A stretch of 32,082 bases of DNA from a bacterium (GTDB taxonomy: Bacteria; Desulfobacterota; S145-22), in NCBI GenBank assembly GCA_027004185.1, contig JALTIG010000070.1:4071-36152 (forward strand), in the 5' to 3' direction. A program made the position numbers and the translations under genes. The notes beneath the pieces are model-generated. The model was given only the letters and a program-made list of their open reading frames with translations. It did no database searches and had not been told where the DNA came from. How positions within the stretch are numbered: position 1 is the first letter of the stretch; the number at the start of each line of letters is the position of its first letter. Of the stretch, positions 1-11,027 are shown in pieces.

Positions 1-542
1 TCCCTATGGAGCATCTCCACATAGGCCATCAAGTGGTGGGAAAAACGGACCGCCTGGGCATGTTGAAGATGGGTCAATCCCGGAAGAATCAGATCGATAT
101 GCTGGCGGGCCTGCTGAACAAAAGATACCATGAGATCCTGAATGAGGGTGCAGATCTCTCCTACTTTCCTCTTGGCAAAAAGGCGCAAATCCGTGGCAAC
201 TTGGTCATTTCTGCTACGAGCTGTATGGAGAGCACCGCCTTCCGGACCAACCTTTTCAATTAGGCGAGCCTCGATAGCCATGTGGATATCTTCATACTTC
301 GGGTCTAGGTTCAAGGATCCCATATCCAGTTCGTGCTTGATTTCCTGGAGCGCCCGGATAATCTTTTTACCTGTTTCTTTGGGAATGATCCCCTGACGTA
401 CAAGCATTTCACAATGCGCAAGACTTTGTGCGATATCATCCGGATAGAGCTGCCAGTCAAAGGAGATAGATTCTGAAAAAATCTCCAAGGTTCGGTCCGT
501 AGGTTCCGTAAACCGCCCTTGCCACAACTTTCCAGCTTTCAT
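1..542 (-). CDS. argH: Argininosuccinate lyase, N-terminal part (truncated by window edge)
   Basis: Minus-strand frame open from ATG at 542 to the window edge. Reads MKAGKLWQGRFTEPTDRTLEIFSESISFDWQLYPDDIAQSLAHCEMLV...GGALHTARSRNDQVATDLRLF...; the GRF and HTARSRNDQVATDLRL motifs are typical of ArgH. Missing from the ORF track because it has no stop in the window. Confidence 0.93.
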   Translation of the reverse strand, partial: MKAGKLWQGRFTEPTDRTLEIFSESISFDWQLYPDDIAQSLAHCEMLVRQGIIPKETGKKIIRALQEIKHELDMGSLNLDPKYEDIHMAIEARLIEKVGPEGGALHTARSRNDQVATDLRLFAKRKVGEICTLIQDLMVSFVQQARQHIDLILPGLTHLQHAQAVRFSHHLMAYVEMLHR

Positions 543-543
543 G

Positions 544-1242
544 TCACATCTCCCTAGGACCAAAGATGGCAGTACCGATCCGGACCATAGTTGCACCTTC
601 CTCTATGGCTACCTCAAAATCTGATGTCATGCCCATGGATAGCTCTTCCATGGATACCCTTGCAATATGGTAGCCGTTTACCTGCTCTGCCAGGTGCCGT
701 GTCTTTATAAAAAAGCCTCGTGCCTCTTCAGGATCCGCCGTAAGAGGCGGAATCACCATCAGGCCCTTCAGAGATAGATTTGGCAATTGCGACACATATT
801 CTACTAAGGGAAGAAGAGATTCCTCGCCCACGCCGGATTTTGTCGCCTCTTTTCCCACATTCACTTCAATCAACACCTTTAATTGTTTGCCTGTCATCCC
901 GGCCCTACGGTTTAAGGCCTCAGCAATCTCGTTTCGATCGATGGTATGCACCCACTCAAAAAGGCCTGCCGCATACTTAGCCTTATTTTTTTGGAGGTGC
1001 CCGATGAAATGCCAGTGTACTGAGCCAGTAACCTGCGGGATCTTTTCCCGTGCCTCTTGAATATAATTTTCACCAAAATCTGTTATGCCAGCTGCCACAG
1101 CTTCCCGGATCATGGAAACTGGCTTCGTTTTTGAAACAGCGATAAGGCGAATAGATGTTGGGGCACGGCCTGCTTTCTCCGCTGCCCGCTCAATCCGCTC
1201 ACGAATCTCCTCAACCTGATCGGTAATGGTTTTCATTCTCAT
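544..1242 (-). CDS. yggS: YggS/PLPBP family pyridoxal-phosphate homeostasis protein
   Basis: LIAVSKTKP, GENYIQEAREK, WHFIGHLQKNKAKY, LSMGMTSDFEVAIEEGATMVRIGTAIFG are hallmark motifs. Confidence 0.95.
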   Translation of the reverse strand: MRMKTITDQVEEIRERIERAAEKAGRAPTSIRLIAVSKTKPVSMIREAVAAGITDFGENYIQEAREKIPQVTGSVHWHFIGHLQKNKAKYAAGLFEWVHTIDRNEIAEALNRRAGMTGKQLKVLIEVNVGKEATKSGVGEESLLPLVEYVSQLPNLSLKGLMVIPPLTADPEEARGFFIKTRHLAEQVNGYHIARVSMEELSMGMTSDFEVAIEEGATMVRIGTAIFGPREM

Positions 1243-1826
1243 CCTCCCATTGGGAAGGCAATACCTTCCTGAACCATCAGCTCTACAACCTCTGAAAGTG
1301 GTAATCCCACCACATTCGTATAGGAACCGTAGATGCGAGAAACAAACATAGCCCCAATTCCCTGTATCCCGTAGGCACCGGCCTTATCCATAGGTTCTCC
1401 AGTTTGGATATACCTCTCAATCTCCTCTGGCCTAAGGGATTTCATGACAACGACAGTTCGGACAACGCCTGTCCGCATCCGTTTCATCACTTTGTTCTGG
1501 AGACAATACCCTGTAAAAACCTCGTGTGATCGCCCACTCAGGCGTTCCAACATCAACCTGGCCTCCTCGGGGCCAGCAGGTTTTTGAAGTACGGTTTCAC
1601 CCAACACAACCACGGTGTCTGCCGACAGTATCCAGCTTTCCGGGTACCGATTTCCTACGAAAGTTGCCTTTTCTCGCGCCAGCGTAACGACTCCCTCTTC
1701 AATGGATTGGTCTCCAGGGAATACCTCAGGAATATCGGCGACCACCACCCTATATGAAATACCAACCATCGAAAGGAGTTCCTGCCGGCGCTTTGAGGAG
1801 GAAGCCAGAATCAGCTCCTTTTCCAT
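1239..1826 (-). CDS. maf: Maf family nucleoside triphosphate pyrophosphatase
   Basis: LILASSSKRRQELLSMVGI, SADTVVVLGE, LSGRSHEVFTGYCL, DKAGAYGIQGIGAMFV. Overlaps the yggS start by 4 nt (translational coupling). Confidence 0.95.
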   Translation of the reverse strand: MEKELILASSSKRRQELLSMVGISYRVVVADIPEVFPGDQSIEEGVVTLAREKATFVGNRYPESWILSADTVVVLGETVLQKPAGPEEARLMLERLSGRSHEVFTGYCLQNKVMKRMRTGVVRTVVVMKSLRPEEIERYIQTGEPMDKAGAYGIQGIGAMFVSRIYGSYTNVVGLPLSEVVELMVQEGIAFPMGG

Positions 1827-2018
1827 GGCACTGAACGTAAAATACCCCCCTCATTTTGTCAAGGAGTTCCAGTAGAAATCCTCAAAGAACGTTTTCTCCC
1901 CTAAGTCTTCCTCTTGCTTCTGATTAGAGACTACACATTCGCACTTCATTAGCAAGATTTATATATAAATGAAAACTTCCACATTTTCAACCGACCCTGG
2001 ACACCAACAATCCCCGTA

Positions 2019-2048
2019 TTGACACCTCAAAAAGTGATATGATATGAA
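2019..2048 (+). promoter_or_regulatory. Putative sigma70-type promoter for the aminotransferase-rph-rdgB operon
   Basis: TTGACA (2019-2024), 18-nt spacer, TATGAA (2043-2048), upstream of the plus-strand CDS at 2152. Confidence 0.45.
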
Positions 2049-2151
2049 GATGCCTAAATACAATCAGTATGCTTCTTACACAGGTTGAAATCGCGCAACT
2101 CAAAGTTATTCGATGAACCTGGTATAAATAAAAGAGCAGAAGGAGAAATAT

Positions 2152-3333
2152 ATGGCAATCTCGGTAAAGATTTCGAAGGCGATGGAGGCATCCTCATGGA
2201 TTCGAAAGATGTTTGAAGAGGGCGCAGCCTTAAAAAAGAAAAAAGGCGAAGAGAATGTTTTCGATTTTACACTTGGGAATCCCATTACTGAACCGCCTGA
2301 TGCCTTCAAACAGCGCCTGAGAGAACTGGCCTCGGACAAAACCCCAGGAACCCACGCATACATGCCAAACAGTGGCATTCCCTGGGTTCGGGAAAAGATC
2401 GCCGCTTACCTTTCCCAACAGACAGGCATTGATTACACAGCTAACTATATTGTCATGACGGTCGGTGCCGCAGGGGCATTGAATGTCATACTCAAGGCAC
2501 TGATGGATCCAGGGGATGAAATCCTGACCTTTGCCCCTTTCTTTGTGGAATACCGTGTTTACGCAGATAACTTTAACGGAACGCTGAAACCTGTCCCCAC
2601 CGACGAGGCCTTCATGCCGGATTTTGAAGCCTTGAAAGCCTCTGTCACTGAAAAAACAAAGGCCCTGATCATCAACTCACCCCACAACCCCACGGGCGTA
2701 GTTTACTCAGAAGAAACCATCAAGACACTCTCTGAAACCCTCCAACAGGTATCTCAAAAGATAGGCCACCCCATCTACCTGATCTCGGATGAGCCTTACC
2801 GGAAGATTGTATTTGACAATGCAACTGTGCCCTATCCTTCCGTTTACTATAAGGATACCATTCTGATTACCTCGCATTCAAAAGATCTCTCGCTTCCTGG
2901 GGAACGTATTGGTTACCTTGCCATACATCCTAAATCGACCGATGCGGTGGCCCTTTCCGTTGCAACGAATTTCACAAATCGCATCCTGGGATACGTCAAT
3001 GCTCCAGCTCTGATGCAGCGGATTGTCGCAGAACTGCAGGACGAACCTGCTGATGCTGTAGGGTATCAGAGAAAACGCGACCTGTTATACCCTGCGCTTG
3101 TTTCCTATGGATATGAATGTGTGAAACCGATGGGGGCATTCTATCTTTTCCCAAAGGCACCTGGTGGAGACGACGTTGCCTTCATCAATCACCTCAAGAA
3201 ATTTGATATCCTCGCCGTTCCCGGCTCTGGCTTTGGCGCACCCGGATATTTCCGAATTGCCTATTGTGTCAAGGAAAGCATCATCGAAAAATCCCTGAGT
3301 GGATTCAAAAGTGCCATAGAAAGCTATTCATAG
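2152..3333 (+). CDS. PLP-dependent class I/II aminotransferase
   Basis: 393 aa; FTLGNPITEPP, NSPHNPTGVVYS, ISDEPYRKIVFD, SHSKDLSLPGERIGYLAI (PLP lysine) typical of fold-type I aminotransferases. Confidence 0.92.
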   Translation: MAISVKISKAMEASSWIRKMFEEGAALKKKKGEENVFDFTLGNPITEPPDAFKQRLRELASDKTPGTHAYMPNSGIPWVREKIAAYLSQQTGIDYTANYIVMTVGAAGALNVILKALMDPGDEILTFAPFFVEYRVYADNFNGTLKPVPTDEAFMPDFEALKASVTEKTKALIINSPHNPTGVVYSEETIKTLSETLQQVSQKIGHPIYLISDEPYRKIVFDNATVPYPSVYYKDTILITSHSKDLSLPGERIGYLAIHPKSTDAVALSVATNFTNRILGYVNAPALMQRIVAELQDEPADAVGYQRKRDLLYPALVSYGYECVKPMGAFYLFPKAPGGDDVAFINHLKKFDILAVPGSGFGAPGYFRIAYCVKESIIEKSLSGFKSAIESYS

Positions 3334-3345
3334 GCAAGGGATATC

Positions 3346-4065
3346 ATGCGCCGAGACGGTCGAAAACCAAATGAATTACGCCCTATCTCCTTTCAGCGTC
3401 CCTTTTTGAAATACGCAGAAGGCTCCGTTCTCGTCAGGTTTGGAGATACTCATGTAATCTGTTCCGCTTCCGTTGAAGAGTCTGTCCCTCCATTTTTAAG
3501 GGGATCCGGACAGGGATGGGTCACATCGGAATATGCTATGCTTCCCCGCGCAACTCAAACCCGGACGGCCAGGGAATCTGTAGGGAAAAAACCCAGTGGC
3601 CGTTCTATGGAGATCCAGCGCCTGATCGGACGAAGCCTTCGAGCAGCGATGGACATGACTCTTCTCGGTGAACGGACTATCTGGATCGACTGTGACGTCA
3701 TCCAAGCGGACGGGGGTACCCGAACTGCGTGCATCACAGGAGGCTGCATTGCGCTTTATGATGCCCTTAAAACCCTCCAAGGTTTTGGGGTCTTGGGGGC
3801 ATTTCCCTTAATCAACATGGTGGCTGCCATCAGTGTTGGCATCGTAGGCGATGAAGCCCTGTTAGATCTCAATTATGAAGAGGATTCCACGGCGGAGGTG
3901 GACCTCAACCTTGTAATGACCGAGACTGGAAATATAGTAGAAATACAGGGAACCGCAGAAGGAACCCCCATCAGCAGGAAACGGCTCAATGATATGATTC
4001 TATTAGCCGAAAAAGGCATTCGAAAACTGATAACCCTTCAGAAAAAGGTGCTGGGACTTGAATAA
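3346..4065 (+). CDS. rph: Ribonuclease PH
   Basis: [88 protein letters not shown]. Confidence 0.97.
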   Translation: MRRDGRKPNELRPISFQRPFLKYAEGSVLVRFGDTHVICSASVEESVPPFLRGSGQGWVTSEYAMLPRATQTRTARESVGKKPSGRSMEIQRLIGRSLRAAMDMTLLGERTIWIDCDVIQADGGTRTACITGGCIALYDALKTLQGFGVLGAFPLINMVAAISVGIVGDEALLDLNYEEDSTAEVDLNLVMTETGNIVEIQGTAEGTPISRKRLNDMILLAEKGIRKLITLQKKVLGLE

Positions 4066-4681
4066 TATTCCTGAACTGCTTGTTGCTTCCAATAATATCG
4101 GCAAGATAAGAGAGATAAAGTATGCTATGAACGGGGTTACTGAAAAGATCGTGTCTCTGAAAGAGGCTGGAATCCATCTCTCTCCCCAAGAAAATGGCCA
4201 AAGCTACTTAGAAAATGCCCTCATAAAGGCAAAGGCCGCCGCAAAATACTGGAAGGGATGGGTTCTATCCGATGATTCAGGTCTCGAGGTAGATGCGCTG
4301 AACGGTGCTCCAGGCCTTCACTCCTCCCGTTTCGCAGGGATAAACGCAACGGACGCGGATAACAACCGAAAACTCCTTTCCAACCTTTCCGGGATCCCAG
4401 AGAATAAAAGGACAGCACACTTCCGCTGCATAGCCATTCTTTACCACAGCCAAGTGGGATACCTCCTTAAGGGAGAAGGGACCTGTGAAGGAATCATCAC
4501 CTCTTCACCGAGAGGCAAAAATGGCTTCGGATTCGATCCTCTCTTCTTGCTACCCTCTCTTCGACGCACCTTGGCGGAACTCACCTTTGAGGAAAAAATG
4601 AAAGTCAGCCATCGTGCACGTGCCATAGCCACCCTTCGAAAGAAATTTGAAACAATGAAACCCCTTTATCTTGCGTCCTGA
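4058..4681 (+). CDS. rdgB: XTP/dITP diphosphatase (RdgB/HAM1 family), TTG start
   Basis: [65 protein letters not shown]. Start codon at 4058 is TTG; overlaps the rph end by 8 nt. Confidence 0.93.
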   Translation: MNNIPELLVASNNIGKIREIKYAMNGVTEKIVSLKEAGIHLSPQENGQSYLENALIKAKAAAKYWKGWVLSDDSGLEVDALNGAPGLHSSRFAGINATDADNNRKLLSNLSGIPENKRTAHFRCIAILYHSQVGYLLKGEGTCEGIITSSPRGKNGFGFDPLFLLPSLRRTLAELTFEEKMKVSHRARAIATLRKKFETMKPLYLAS

Positions 4682-4746
4682 TCCCTACCTAAACCCTATG
4701 CAATCCTCTATAAAATCCCTTCCATTCGCAGCAAATATCTCTCCTT

Positions 4747-5367
4747 TCAATGCGCCTGGACAATCTCTTTTACCTTCATCAACCGGGAAAAATTGGACCG
4801 TTCCATCTCATCGAGCTTCATCTCGATCGCCCGAATCGTCTCCTCAATGTTGGGGATCAAGACATACTCCAACGCATTTACACGGCGCCGGGTCTTAACA
4901 ATCTCATCAGCCAAAAGGTTCATCCACTTTTCCTTCTGCGCGAGAAGGATAAGTTTTTTTAATACCTTATCAACCGCAAAAAGGGAAACATCCAGCTCAC
5001 CACTTGTGTTCCCATACCCGTAACAGACAACCTCTCCCTTTACAGAAGGTGTAAACACAGGGGCCTTTAGATTCATAATCGTTTCGGATCGCACCTCGAT
5101 TTTCAATTCCTTTCCTGGAACTGCCAGCGCCTCTTCAAGATCCTGGGGATTTAGGGTTGCGGAAACAAAAAGGAATCGGCTGAATGCATCAGTTAAACCC
5201 TTTTCCACCTCCTCCCGAAGATCCCGGATATCTCGAATAAATGCCAGAAACCGTCGCATTAGTTCATCCTGCTTGTCCTTCAGCAGCTTATGTCCCCGTC
5301 TGGCCATCACCAGGCGTTTCCTTAAACGTAAAAGTTCCATCCGAGTTGGATTGACATTCAGCTTCAT
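4747..5367 (-). CDS. atpD: V-type ATP synthase subunit D
   Basis: MKLNVNPTRMELLRLRKRLVMARRGHKLLKDKQDELMRRF, RRVNALEYVLIPNIEETIRAIEMKLDEMERSNFSRLMKVKEIV. Start trimmed from ORF 5499 to the ATG at 5367, just after the subunit B stop. Confidence 0.95.
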   Translation of the reverse strand: MKLNVNPTRMELLRLRKRLVMARRGHKLLKDKQDELMRRFLAFIRDIRDLREEVEKGLTDAFSRFLFVSATLNPQDLEEALAVPGKELKIEVRSETIMNLKAPVFTPSVKGEVVCYGYGNTSGELDVSLFAVDKVLKKLILLAQKEKWMNLLADEIVKTRRRVNALEYVLIPNIEETIRAIEMKLDEMERSNFSRLMKVKEIVQAH

Positions 5368-5387
5368 TACATCTTCCCATCCATGAA

Positions 5388-6788
5388 TTAGGCCACCCTC
5401 TCCACACGATCTTTCTTGAAGCGCGGAAGATATTTCTTCAACCATTCTGGGCGAATCCGTTTCAGCTCCGCCTCTGGGAATGCCGTTAGCAGTTCCCATC
5501 CGAGGTCAAGGGTCTCTTCAATGCTTCTATTTTCATATTCCCCTTGGGATACGTATCTCCTCTCAAATGTGTCCGCAAAATCAAAATAGAGCTTGTCCAT
5601 CTCTGTAAGTGCTGCTTCTCCAAGGATAACCGCCAGCTCCTGGGCTTCTTTCCCTCGTGCATAGGCGGCGAATAACTGATTGAAGATGTCGGCATGGTCC
5701 TCCCTCGTTTTACCCGCACCGATCCCCTTATCTTTCAGACGCGAAAGGGAAGGTAAGACGTCAATGGGAGGAGAAACATTCTTTTTGTGCAGAACACGGC
5801 TAAGTATGATCTGCCCTTCCGTGATGTATCCAGTAAGATCTGGGATTGGATGGGTTTTATCATCCTCCGGCATGGTCAGAATGGGGATTTGAGTAATCGA
5901 TCCCTTTTTACCCTTTATCTTTCCGGCTCGTTCGTAAATACTTGCAAGGTCTGTGTAAAGATATCCAGGATATCCCCGTCGACCTGGGATCTCCTTTCTT
6001 GCCGCCGATATCTCTCTCAATGCCTCGCAGTAATTGGTCATGTCTGTAAGAATGATCAACACATGCATTTCCAGATCAAAGGCCAGGTATTCAGCGGCGG
6101 TCAGTGCCATCCTTGGGGTAGCCACCCTCTCCAGCGCTGGGTCATTCGCGAGATTAAGAAAGAGTACGGCCCGATCAATGGCCCCTGTTCTCCTGAACTC
6201 CTCTACGAAATAATTGGCCTCCTCAAACGTGATCCCCATCGCTGCAAAAACTACGGCGAACCTTTCCCCTTCCCCAAGGACCTTGGCCTGGCGAGCAATC
6301 TGGGCAGCGAGTCGATTATGGGGCAAACCGGATGCGGAAAAGATAGGAAGCTTCTGCCCTCTGACCAAGGTATTCAGCCCATCGATAGAAGAGATACCAG
6401 TCTGAATGAATTCCTCGGGATAATCCCTGGCATAGGGGTTAATTGGGCTCCCATTAATATCCAATTTTTTATCGGGCAGGATCTCTGGCCCTTCATCAAT
6501 CGGGCGGCCCAATCCATCAAAGACGCGTCCCAGAATATCGGTAGAAACCCCTAGTTGGATACCACGACCCAGAAATCGAACCTTACATTGATGGATATCA
6601 ACGCCGGTCGTCCCCTCGAAAAGCTGAATCAATGCCTTGTCATGGTCCACCTCCAAAACGCGGCCTGTCCGTGTCTCCATGGAAGGCAATTGAACCTCAA
6701 CAAGCTCTTCATATTTGACGCCTTCTACCTCCTCCACAAGGAGCAAAGGTCCGGAAATTTCCCGTATTGTCTGATATTCTTTAAGCAT
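5388..6788 (-). CDS. atpB: V-type ATP synthase subunit B
   Basis: [109 protein letters not shown]. Confidence 0.97.
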   Translation of the reverse strand: MLKEYQTIREISGPLLLVEEVEGVKYEELVEVQLPSMETRTGRVLEVDHDKALIQLFEGTTGVDIHQCKVRFLGRGIQLGVSTDILGRVFDGLGRPIDEGPEILPDKKLDINGSPINPYARDYPEEFIQTGISSIDGLNTLVRGQKLPIFSASGLPHNRLAAQIARQAKVLGEGERFAVVFAAMGITFEEANYFVEEFRRTGAIDRAVLFLNLANDPALERVATPRMALTAAEYLAFDLEMHVLIILTDMTNYCEALREISAARKEIPGRRGYPGYLYTDLASIYERAGKIKGKKGSITQIPILTMPEDDKTHPIPDLTGYITEGQIILSRVLHKKNVSPPIDVLPSLSRLKDKGIGAGKTREDHADIFNQLFAAYARGKEAQELAVILGEAALTEMDKLYFDFADTFERRYVSQGEYENRSIEETLDLGWELLTAFPEAELKRIRPEWLKKYLPRFKKDRVERVA

Positions 6789-6790
6789 TT

Positions 6791-8557
6791 TTACTCACCT
6801 TCATCTGTTAGTCTCCGTACCTCCTTTTCAATCTCATCCTGCATCTCTTCCATTTTATCCAGTGAATGCTCCCCTACATACCTGGCACGCGCAATGCTTT
6901 CCCTAACCCTCATCCCCTGAATCTCTTTGAAAGAAACCCCCTCGTGTAAAAGCTGCTCGCTCTTCTCATGAAGGGTCATGATGAGACGGAGTAGCAGGTG
7001 ACATTTTTTCAGGGAACAGTAAGTGTCAATCTCATGGAAAGCATTCTGATGGAGAAAGTCTTCACGTAGGGAACGAGAGGTTTCCAGGATTAAACGATCG
7101 GAAGGGGAAAGGGCATCAACACCAACGAGCTTCACGATCTCGCTCAACTCCGCTTCTTGTTGCAGGAGTCGAATAGCCTTCTGTCTCAGCTCCACGAAAT
7201 CTTCATGCACCTCTTCCCTGAAATAATCCATCAGGTTGTCATGGTACAGGGAATAACTGTTCAGCCAGCTGATGGCCGGAAAGTGACGTTGATAGGCCAA
7301 CTTATCCTCTAAACTCCAGAAGACCTTCACAACACGCAACGTTGCCTGAACCACTGGATCAGACAGGTCTCCCCCTGGAGGTGAAACAGCACCGATCGTA
7401 GTCAACGAACCCATGCGTTCTTCAGAACTTTCACAGACAACCCTACCGGAGCGCTCGTAAAACTCCGCGATCCTTGTTCCAAGATATGCCGGATACCCCT
7501 CTTCCCCGGGCATTTCCTCCAAGCGTCCTGAAATCTCCCGCATTGCCTCCGCCCACCGGGACGTGGAATCCGCCATTAAGGCCACCTCGTACCCCATGTC
7601 CCTAAAATACTCACCAAGGGTTACTCCAGTGTACACCGAAGCCTCCCTTGCAGCTACCGGCATGTTTGAGGTATTGGCGATAAGAACCGTTCGCTCCATC
7701 AGGGGCTTCCCGCTCCGCGGGTCAAGAAGCTCCGGGAACTCCATCAGGACATCCGTCATCTCATTCCCACGTTCCCCACATCCCCCATCGATAATCACGT
7801 CAGCATCCGCCCACTTCGCCAACTGATGCTGAATAACCGTCTTTCCACTGCCAAATGGTCCTGGAACACAGGCAGTTCCACCCTTCCCAACTGGGAAAAA
7901 GGTGTCTATCACCCGCTGACCGGTGATAAGGGGTTCTAATGGAACCAGCTTCTTTTTATAGGGCCTCGGGATCCTTACAGGCCAGCGCTGCAGCATCGCA
8001 ATATCATGCGAGTTTCCTTCACCGTCCCGGATAACACAAACCGTCTCCTCAACGGTAAAACTACCCTCTTCAATGGAGACAATCTCCCCTGACAGACCAG
8101 GGGGTACCATAATCTTCTGCGTCACCAATTCTGTCTCTGGGACTTCCCCAATAATATCCCCCCCAGTCACCTTGTCTCCGCTCTTTCTCAAAGGTTTAAA
8201 CATCCATCTCTTTTCCCTCGGCAGGCTGGGTGCATCTACACCTCTGAGAAGAAAATCACCTACTTTTCTCTGAATCACATCAAGGGGTCTTTGAATCCCA
8301 TCGTAAATCGATTCGATTAGCCCCGGCCCAAGCTCCACACTCAAAGGTTGACCCGTGAGGTAAACGGGTTCACCTGGGCCAATCCCACTCGTCTCTTCAT
8401 AGACCTGTATGGAAGCCATGTTGCCATGTAACTCAATAATCTCACCAACCAGTCGCTGCTCCCCCACACGAACTACATCGTACATTCTCGCTTTCGACAT
8501 TTCATCTGCGACAACCAAAGGCCCCGAAACCTTCACGATCACGCCCTGGTCCATCAT
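6791..8557 (-). CDS. atpA: V-type ATP synthase catalytic subunit A
   Basis: Walker [38 protein letters not shown]-specific bulge domain; 588 aa. Confidence 0.97.
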   Translation of the reverse strand: MMDQGVIVKVSGPLVVADEMSKARMYDVVRVGEQRLVGEIIELHGNMASIQVYEETSGIGPGEPVYLTGQPLSVELGPGLIESIYDGIQRPLDVIQRKVGDFLLRGVDAPSLPREKRWMFKPLRKSGDKVTGGDIIGEVPETELVTQKIMVPPGLSGEIVSIEEGSFTVEETVCVIRDGEGNSHDIAMLQRWPVRIPRPYKKKLVPLEPLITGQRVIDTFFPVGKGGTACVPGPFGSGKTVIQHQLAKWADADVIIDGGCGERGNEMTDVLMEFPELLDPRSGKPLMERTVLIANTSNMPVAAREASVYTGVTLGEYFRDMGYEVALMADSTSRWAEAMREISGRLEEMPGEEGYPAYLGTRIAEFYERSGRVVCESSEERMGSLTTIGAVSPPGGDLSDPVVQATLRVVKVFWSLEDKLAYQRHFPAISWLNSYSLYHDNLMDYFREEVHEDFVELRQKAIRLLQQEAELSEIVKLVGVDALSPSDRLILETSRSLREDFLHQNAFHEIDTYCSLKKCHLLLRLIMTLHEKSEQLLHEGVSFKEIQGMRVRESIARARYVGEHSLDKMEEMQDEIEKEVRRLTDEGE

Positions 8558-8887
8558 TTATTCCTCACTTTCAGAAAAAATATTTGCACCTACCGCCTTT
8601 ATTACAGCATCCTCGATGTATTGAATCCCCATTCCCCGACTACCCGTATTATCAGGAATAATCACAATGGCTGGTAAGCTACTGGCCTGATATTCCTCTA
8701 TTTCATCCTTGATAAGTTCAGCCATGGTCTCAGTTACAAGAATAATAGCAAAACCCATCTTGACCATTGATCGGAGGGCCTTCCTCGCCTCGTGCCTGGT
8801 TCTCGACGGAAAAATAGTCACCCCTACTGCCTGTAGACACAGAATCGCCTCCCTATTACCTATTGCACCTATTTCAGCCAAGGGCAT
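8558..8887 (-). CDS. atpF: V-type ATP synthase subunit F
   Basis: 109 aa; EIGAIGNREAILCLQAVGVTIFP...FAIILVTETMAELI...PAIVIIPDNTGSRGMGIQYIEDAVIKAVGANIF; correct operon position. Confidence 0.9.
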   Translation of the reverse strand: MPLAEIGAIGNREAILCLQAVGVTIFPSRTRHEARKALRSMVKMGFAIILVTETMAELIKDEIEEYQASSLPAIVIIPDNTGSRGMGIQYIEDAVIKAVGANIFSESEE

Positions 8888-9899
8888 TGGGAATAAGCTC
8901 CTTTAGTACCTTATTTTCAACCCGGTTCACCTTTCCAACCAAAATCGTCCGTATCAACTTTGTCTCCATCTCCTTGAAAAACAGATAGGAAATCAGAGGT
9001 TCGATCCCCATGGCTACATAGCGTGACTCGCGATGAAAGACCAATCGGTATTCCATCATGGCCCGGTCCAGCGAGGCGAAAGACCCTTCCTGAAACCCTT
9101 CCACTCCCTTCTCAACCACATTCCTATAAGGAGTATGCTGAAATTTCGGTGGAAGACTGTCCACAGGATCCTCCCATATCCTTTTGTAAAACGATGCATC
9201 CAGGGTTCCCCCTTCGATCAAGACATCCATTATATCTGCCCATGGACGTTTCGCATATCGACCCCTGAAAAGGGTTCCGATATTCGTTAGGTCTATCTCT
9301 GAAACAATCCATTGTTTGACAAAGGGTATTCTAGACTCCTCAATCTTATCCAGTATCACCTCATACATTACCTTTTCGATCACGCTGTCAATATAGTGGG
9401 GATAAGGATTCTTTTCTATCTTTTTCCGGCATTTACGGAGGGCATCTCTTAAGCTTGGATGGATATCCCACCAGCTATTCCCCTCGATGGCCGATTTCAG
9501 GATATCAAAGGGATAATTCCCGTCCGGGTACCGGGCTGCCTCAAACTCTTTCCCTGTAACCCTTTCCTTGAAAACAACCTTGACATTGTGAAAATCATAT
9601 CTCAGAAAGACTGTTTCTCTCGTTTTCTCATCGCGACAAAGGATTGAAAAGAGCGACACACTCTTCAGAAACTCCCTCTCCAAACCTTTCTGAATCACTC
9701 CCTCAGGATGGGATTCACCACGAGAGACATCTCCATAAGGAGTGTCAGAAAGAAGCCTGAACAGGTCGTGCGCATCTTTCGCTTCCACCAAGCGGACAAA
9801 CCTTTCTCGGGTCAACAGATCCCTTTCCTTAGCCCGAATGACCCCTACCGCATAGGCGTAGTCCGGATCCCCCTTAAACTCCATCTGCTTTTCCTTCAC
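8874..9899 (-). CDS. atpC: V-type ATP synthase subunit C
   Basis: 341 aa; YAYAVGVIRAKERDLLTRERFVRLVEAKD, YDFHNVKVVFK, IDLTNIGTLFRGRYAK, YLFFKEMETKLIRTILVGKVN. Confidence 0.92.
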   Translation of the reverse strand: MKEKQMEFKGDPDYAYAVGVIRAKERDLLTRERFVRLVEAKDAHDLFRLLSDTPYGDVSRGESHPEGVIQKGLEREFLKSVSLFSILCRDEKTRETVFLRYDFHNVKVVFKERVTGKEFEAARYPDGNYPFDILKSAIEGNSWWDIHPSLRDALRKCRKKIEKNPYPHYIDSVIEKVMYEVILDKIEESRIPFVKQWIVSEIDLTNIGTLFRGRYAKRPWADIMDVLIEGGTLDASFYKRIWEDPVDSLPPKFQHTPYRNVVEKGVEGFQEGSFASLDRAMMEYRLVFHRESRYVAMGIEPLISYLFFKEMETKLIRTILVGKVNRVENKVLKELIPNALG

Positions 9900-10479
9900 T
9901 TGAGAACAAAATATCTACGATCTCCCTTTCCATCTGTCCCCGAAGTTCATTCAAAACCGCATCAATCGATGCATTCAAAAACATCTGGCCTTTTTTCACA
10001 ACAATGCCAGCCTCTATGGGGAAAGGAGATTCCAATAGCATGAAATGACATCCCGGAAATTCCTGCCTTAGTTCGTTATCTAAGCGCTTCCGAAGCGCCA
10101 AATCCCTGTGTGCAAGACCGATTTCTTCATTGCCCTCAAGGTTTGCTTTTTTTACAAGGTTCACTAAAAAGGTAAGATATTCACGTTTGGGCATTTCAAG
10201 GACATCCCTTTTCACCTCGCTAAATACGCGGTCAATCCAATCCTGCTTCAGAGCCAAAATCTGGTTTCTCGCCAAACGCTGGGCTGTATGGATCATCTGT
10301 GACCTTTTGGCCTCGGCTAACGCCTCGGCCTCCTTCATTGCTCTCTCCTCAAAACCCTTTGCCTTCTTTTTATAACGAACCCGGACCCGTTGAGCGTCCT
10401 CCTCCCCCTTCCTTAGGACTCTATCGGCCGCCTCCCTCGCATCCTCTATGATTCTCTCAGTAATCTTTTCAAGCGGCAT
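9874..10479 (-). CDS. atpE: V-type ATP synthase subunit E
   Basis: MPLEKITERIIEDAREAADRVLRKGEEDAQRVRVRYKKKAKGFEERAMKEAEALAEAKRSQMIHTAQRLARNQILALKQDWIDRVF; start trimmed to the ATG at 10479. Confidence 0.88.
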   Translation of the reverse strand: MPLEKITERIIEDAREAADRVLRKGEEDAQRVRVRYKKKAKGFEERAMKEAEALAEAKRSQMIHTAQRLARNQILALKQDWIDRVFSEVKRDVLEMPKREYLTFLVNLVKKANLEGNEEIGLAHRDLALRKRLDNELRQEFPGCHFMLLESPFPIEAGIVVKKGQMFLNASIDAVLNELRGQMEREIVDILFSSEGKADGV

Positions 10480-10495
10480 AAAAGCACTCCTTCTC

Positions 10496-11011
<516 letters not shown>

Positions 11012-11027
11012 TTATTTTTTTATTCAG

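Noticed and set aside
1-396. Plus-strand ORFs at the left edge (85 and 84 aa)
   Set aside because: They are antisense to the argH reading frame that runs off the window edge.
5368-5499. N-terminal extension of the V-ATPase subunit D ORF
   Set aside because: Overlaps the 3' end of subunit B and does not resemble subunit D, which begins MKLNVNPTRMELL at 5367.
5787-6554. 255-aa plus-strand ORF opposite V-ATPase subunit B
   Set aside because: Antisense to a strongly conserved gene; no motif or ribosome-binding context supporting it.
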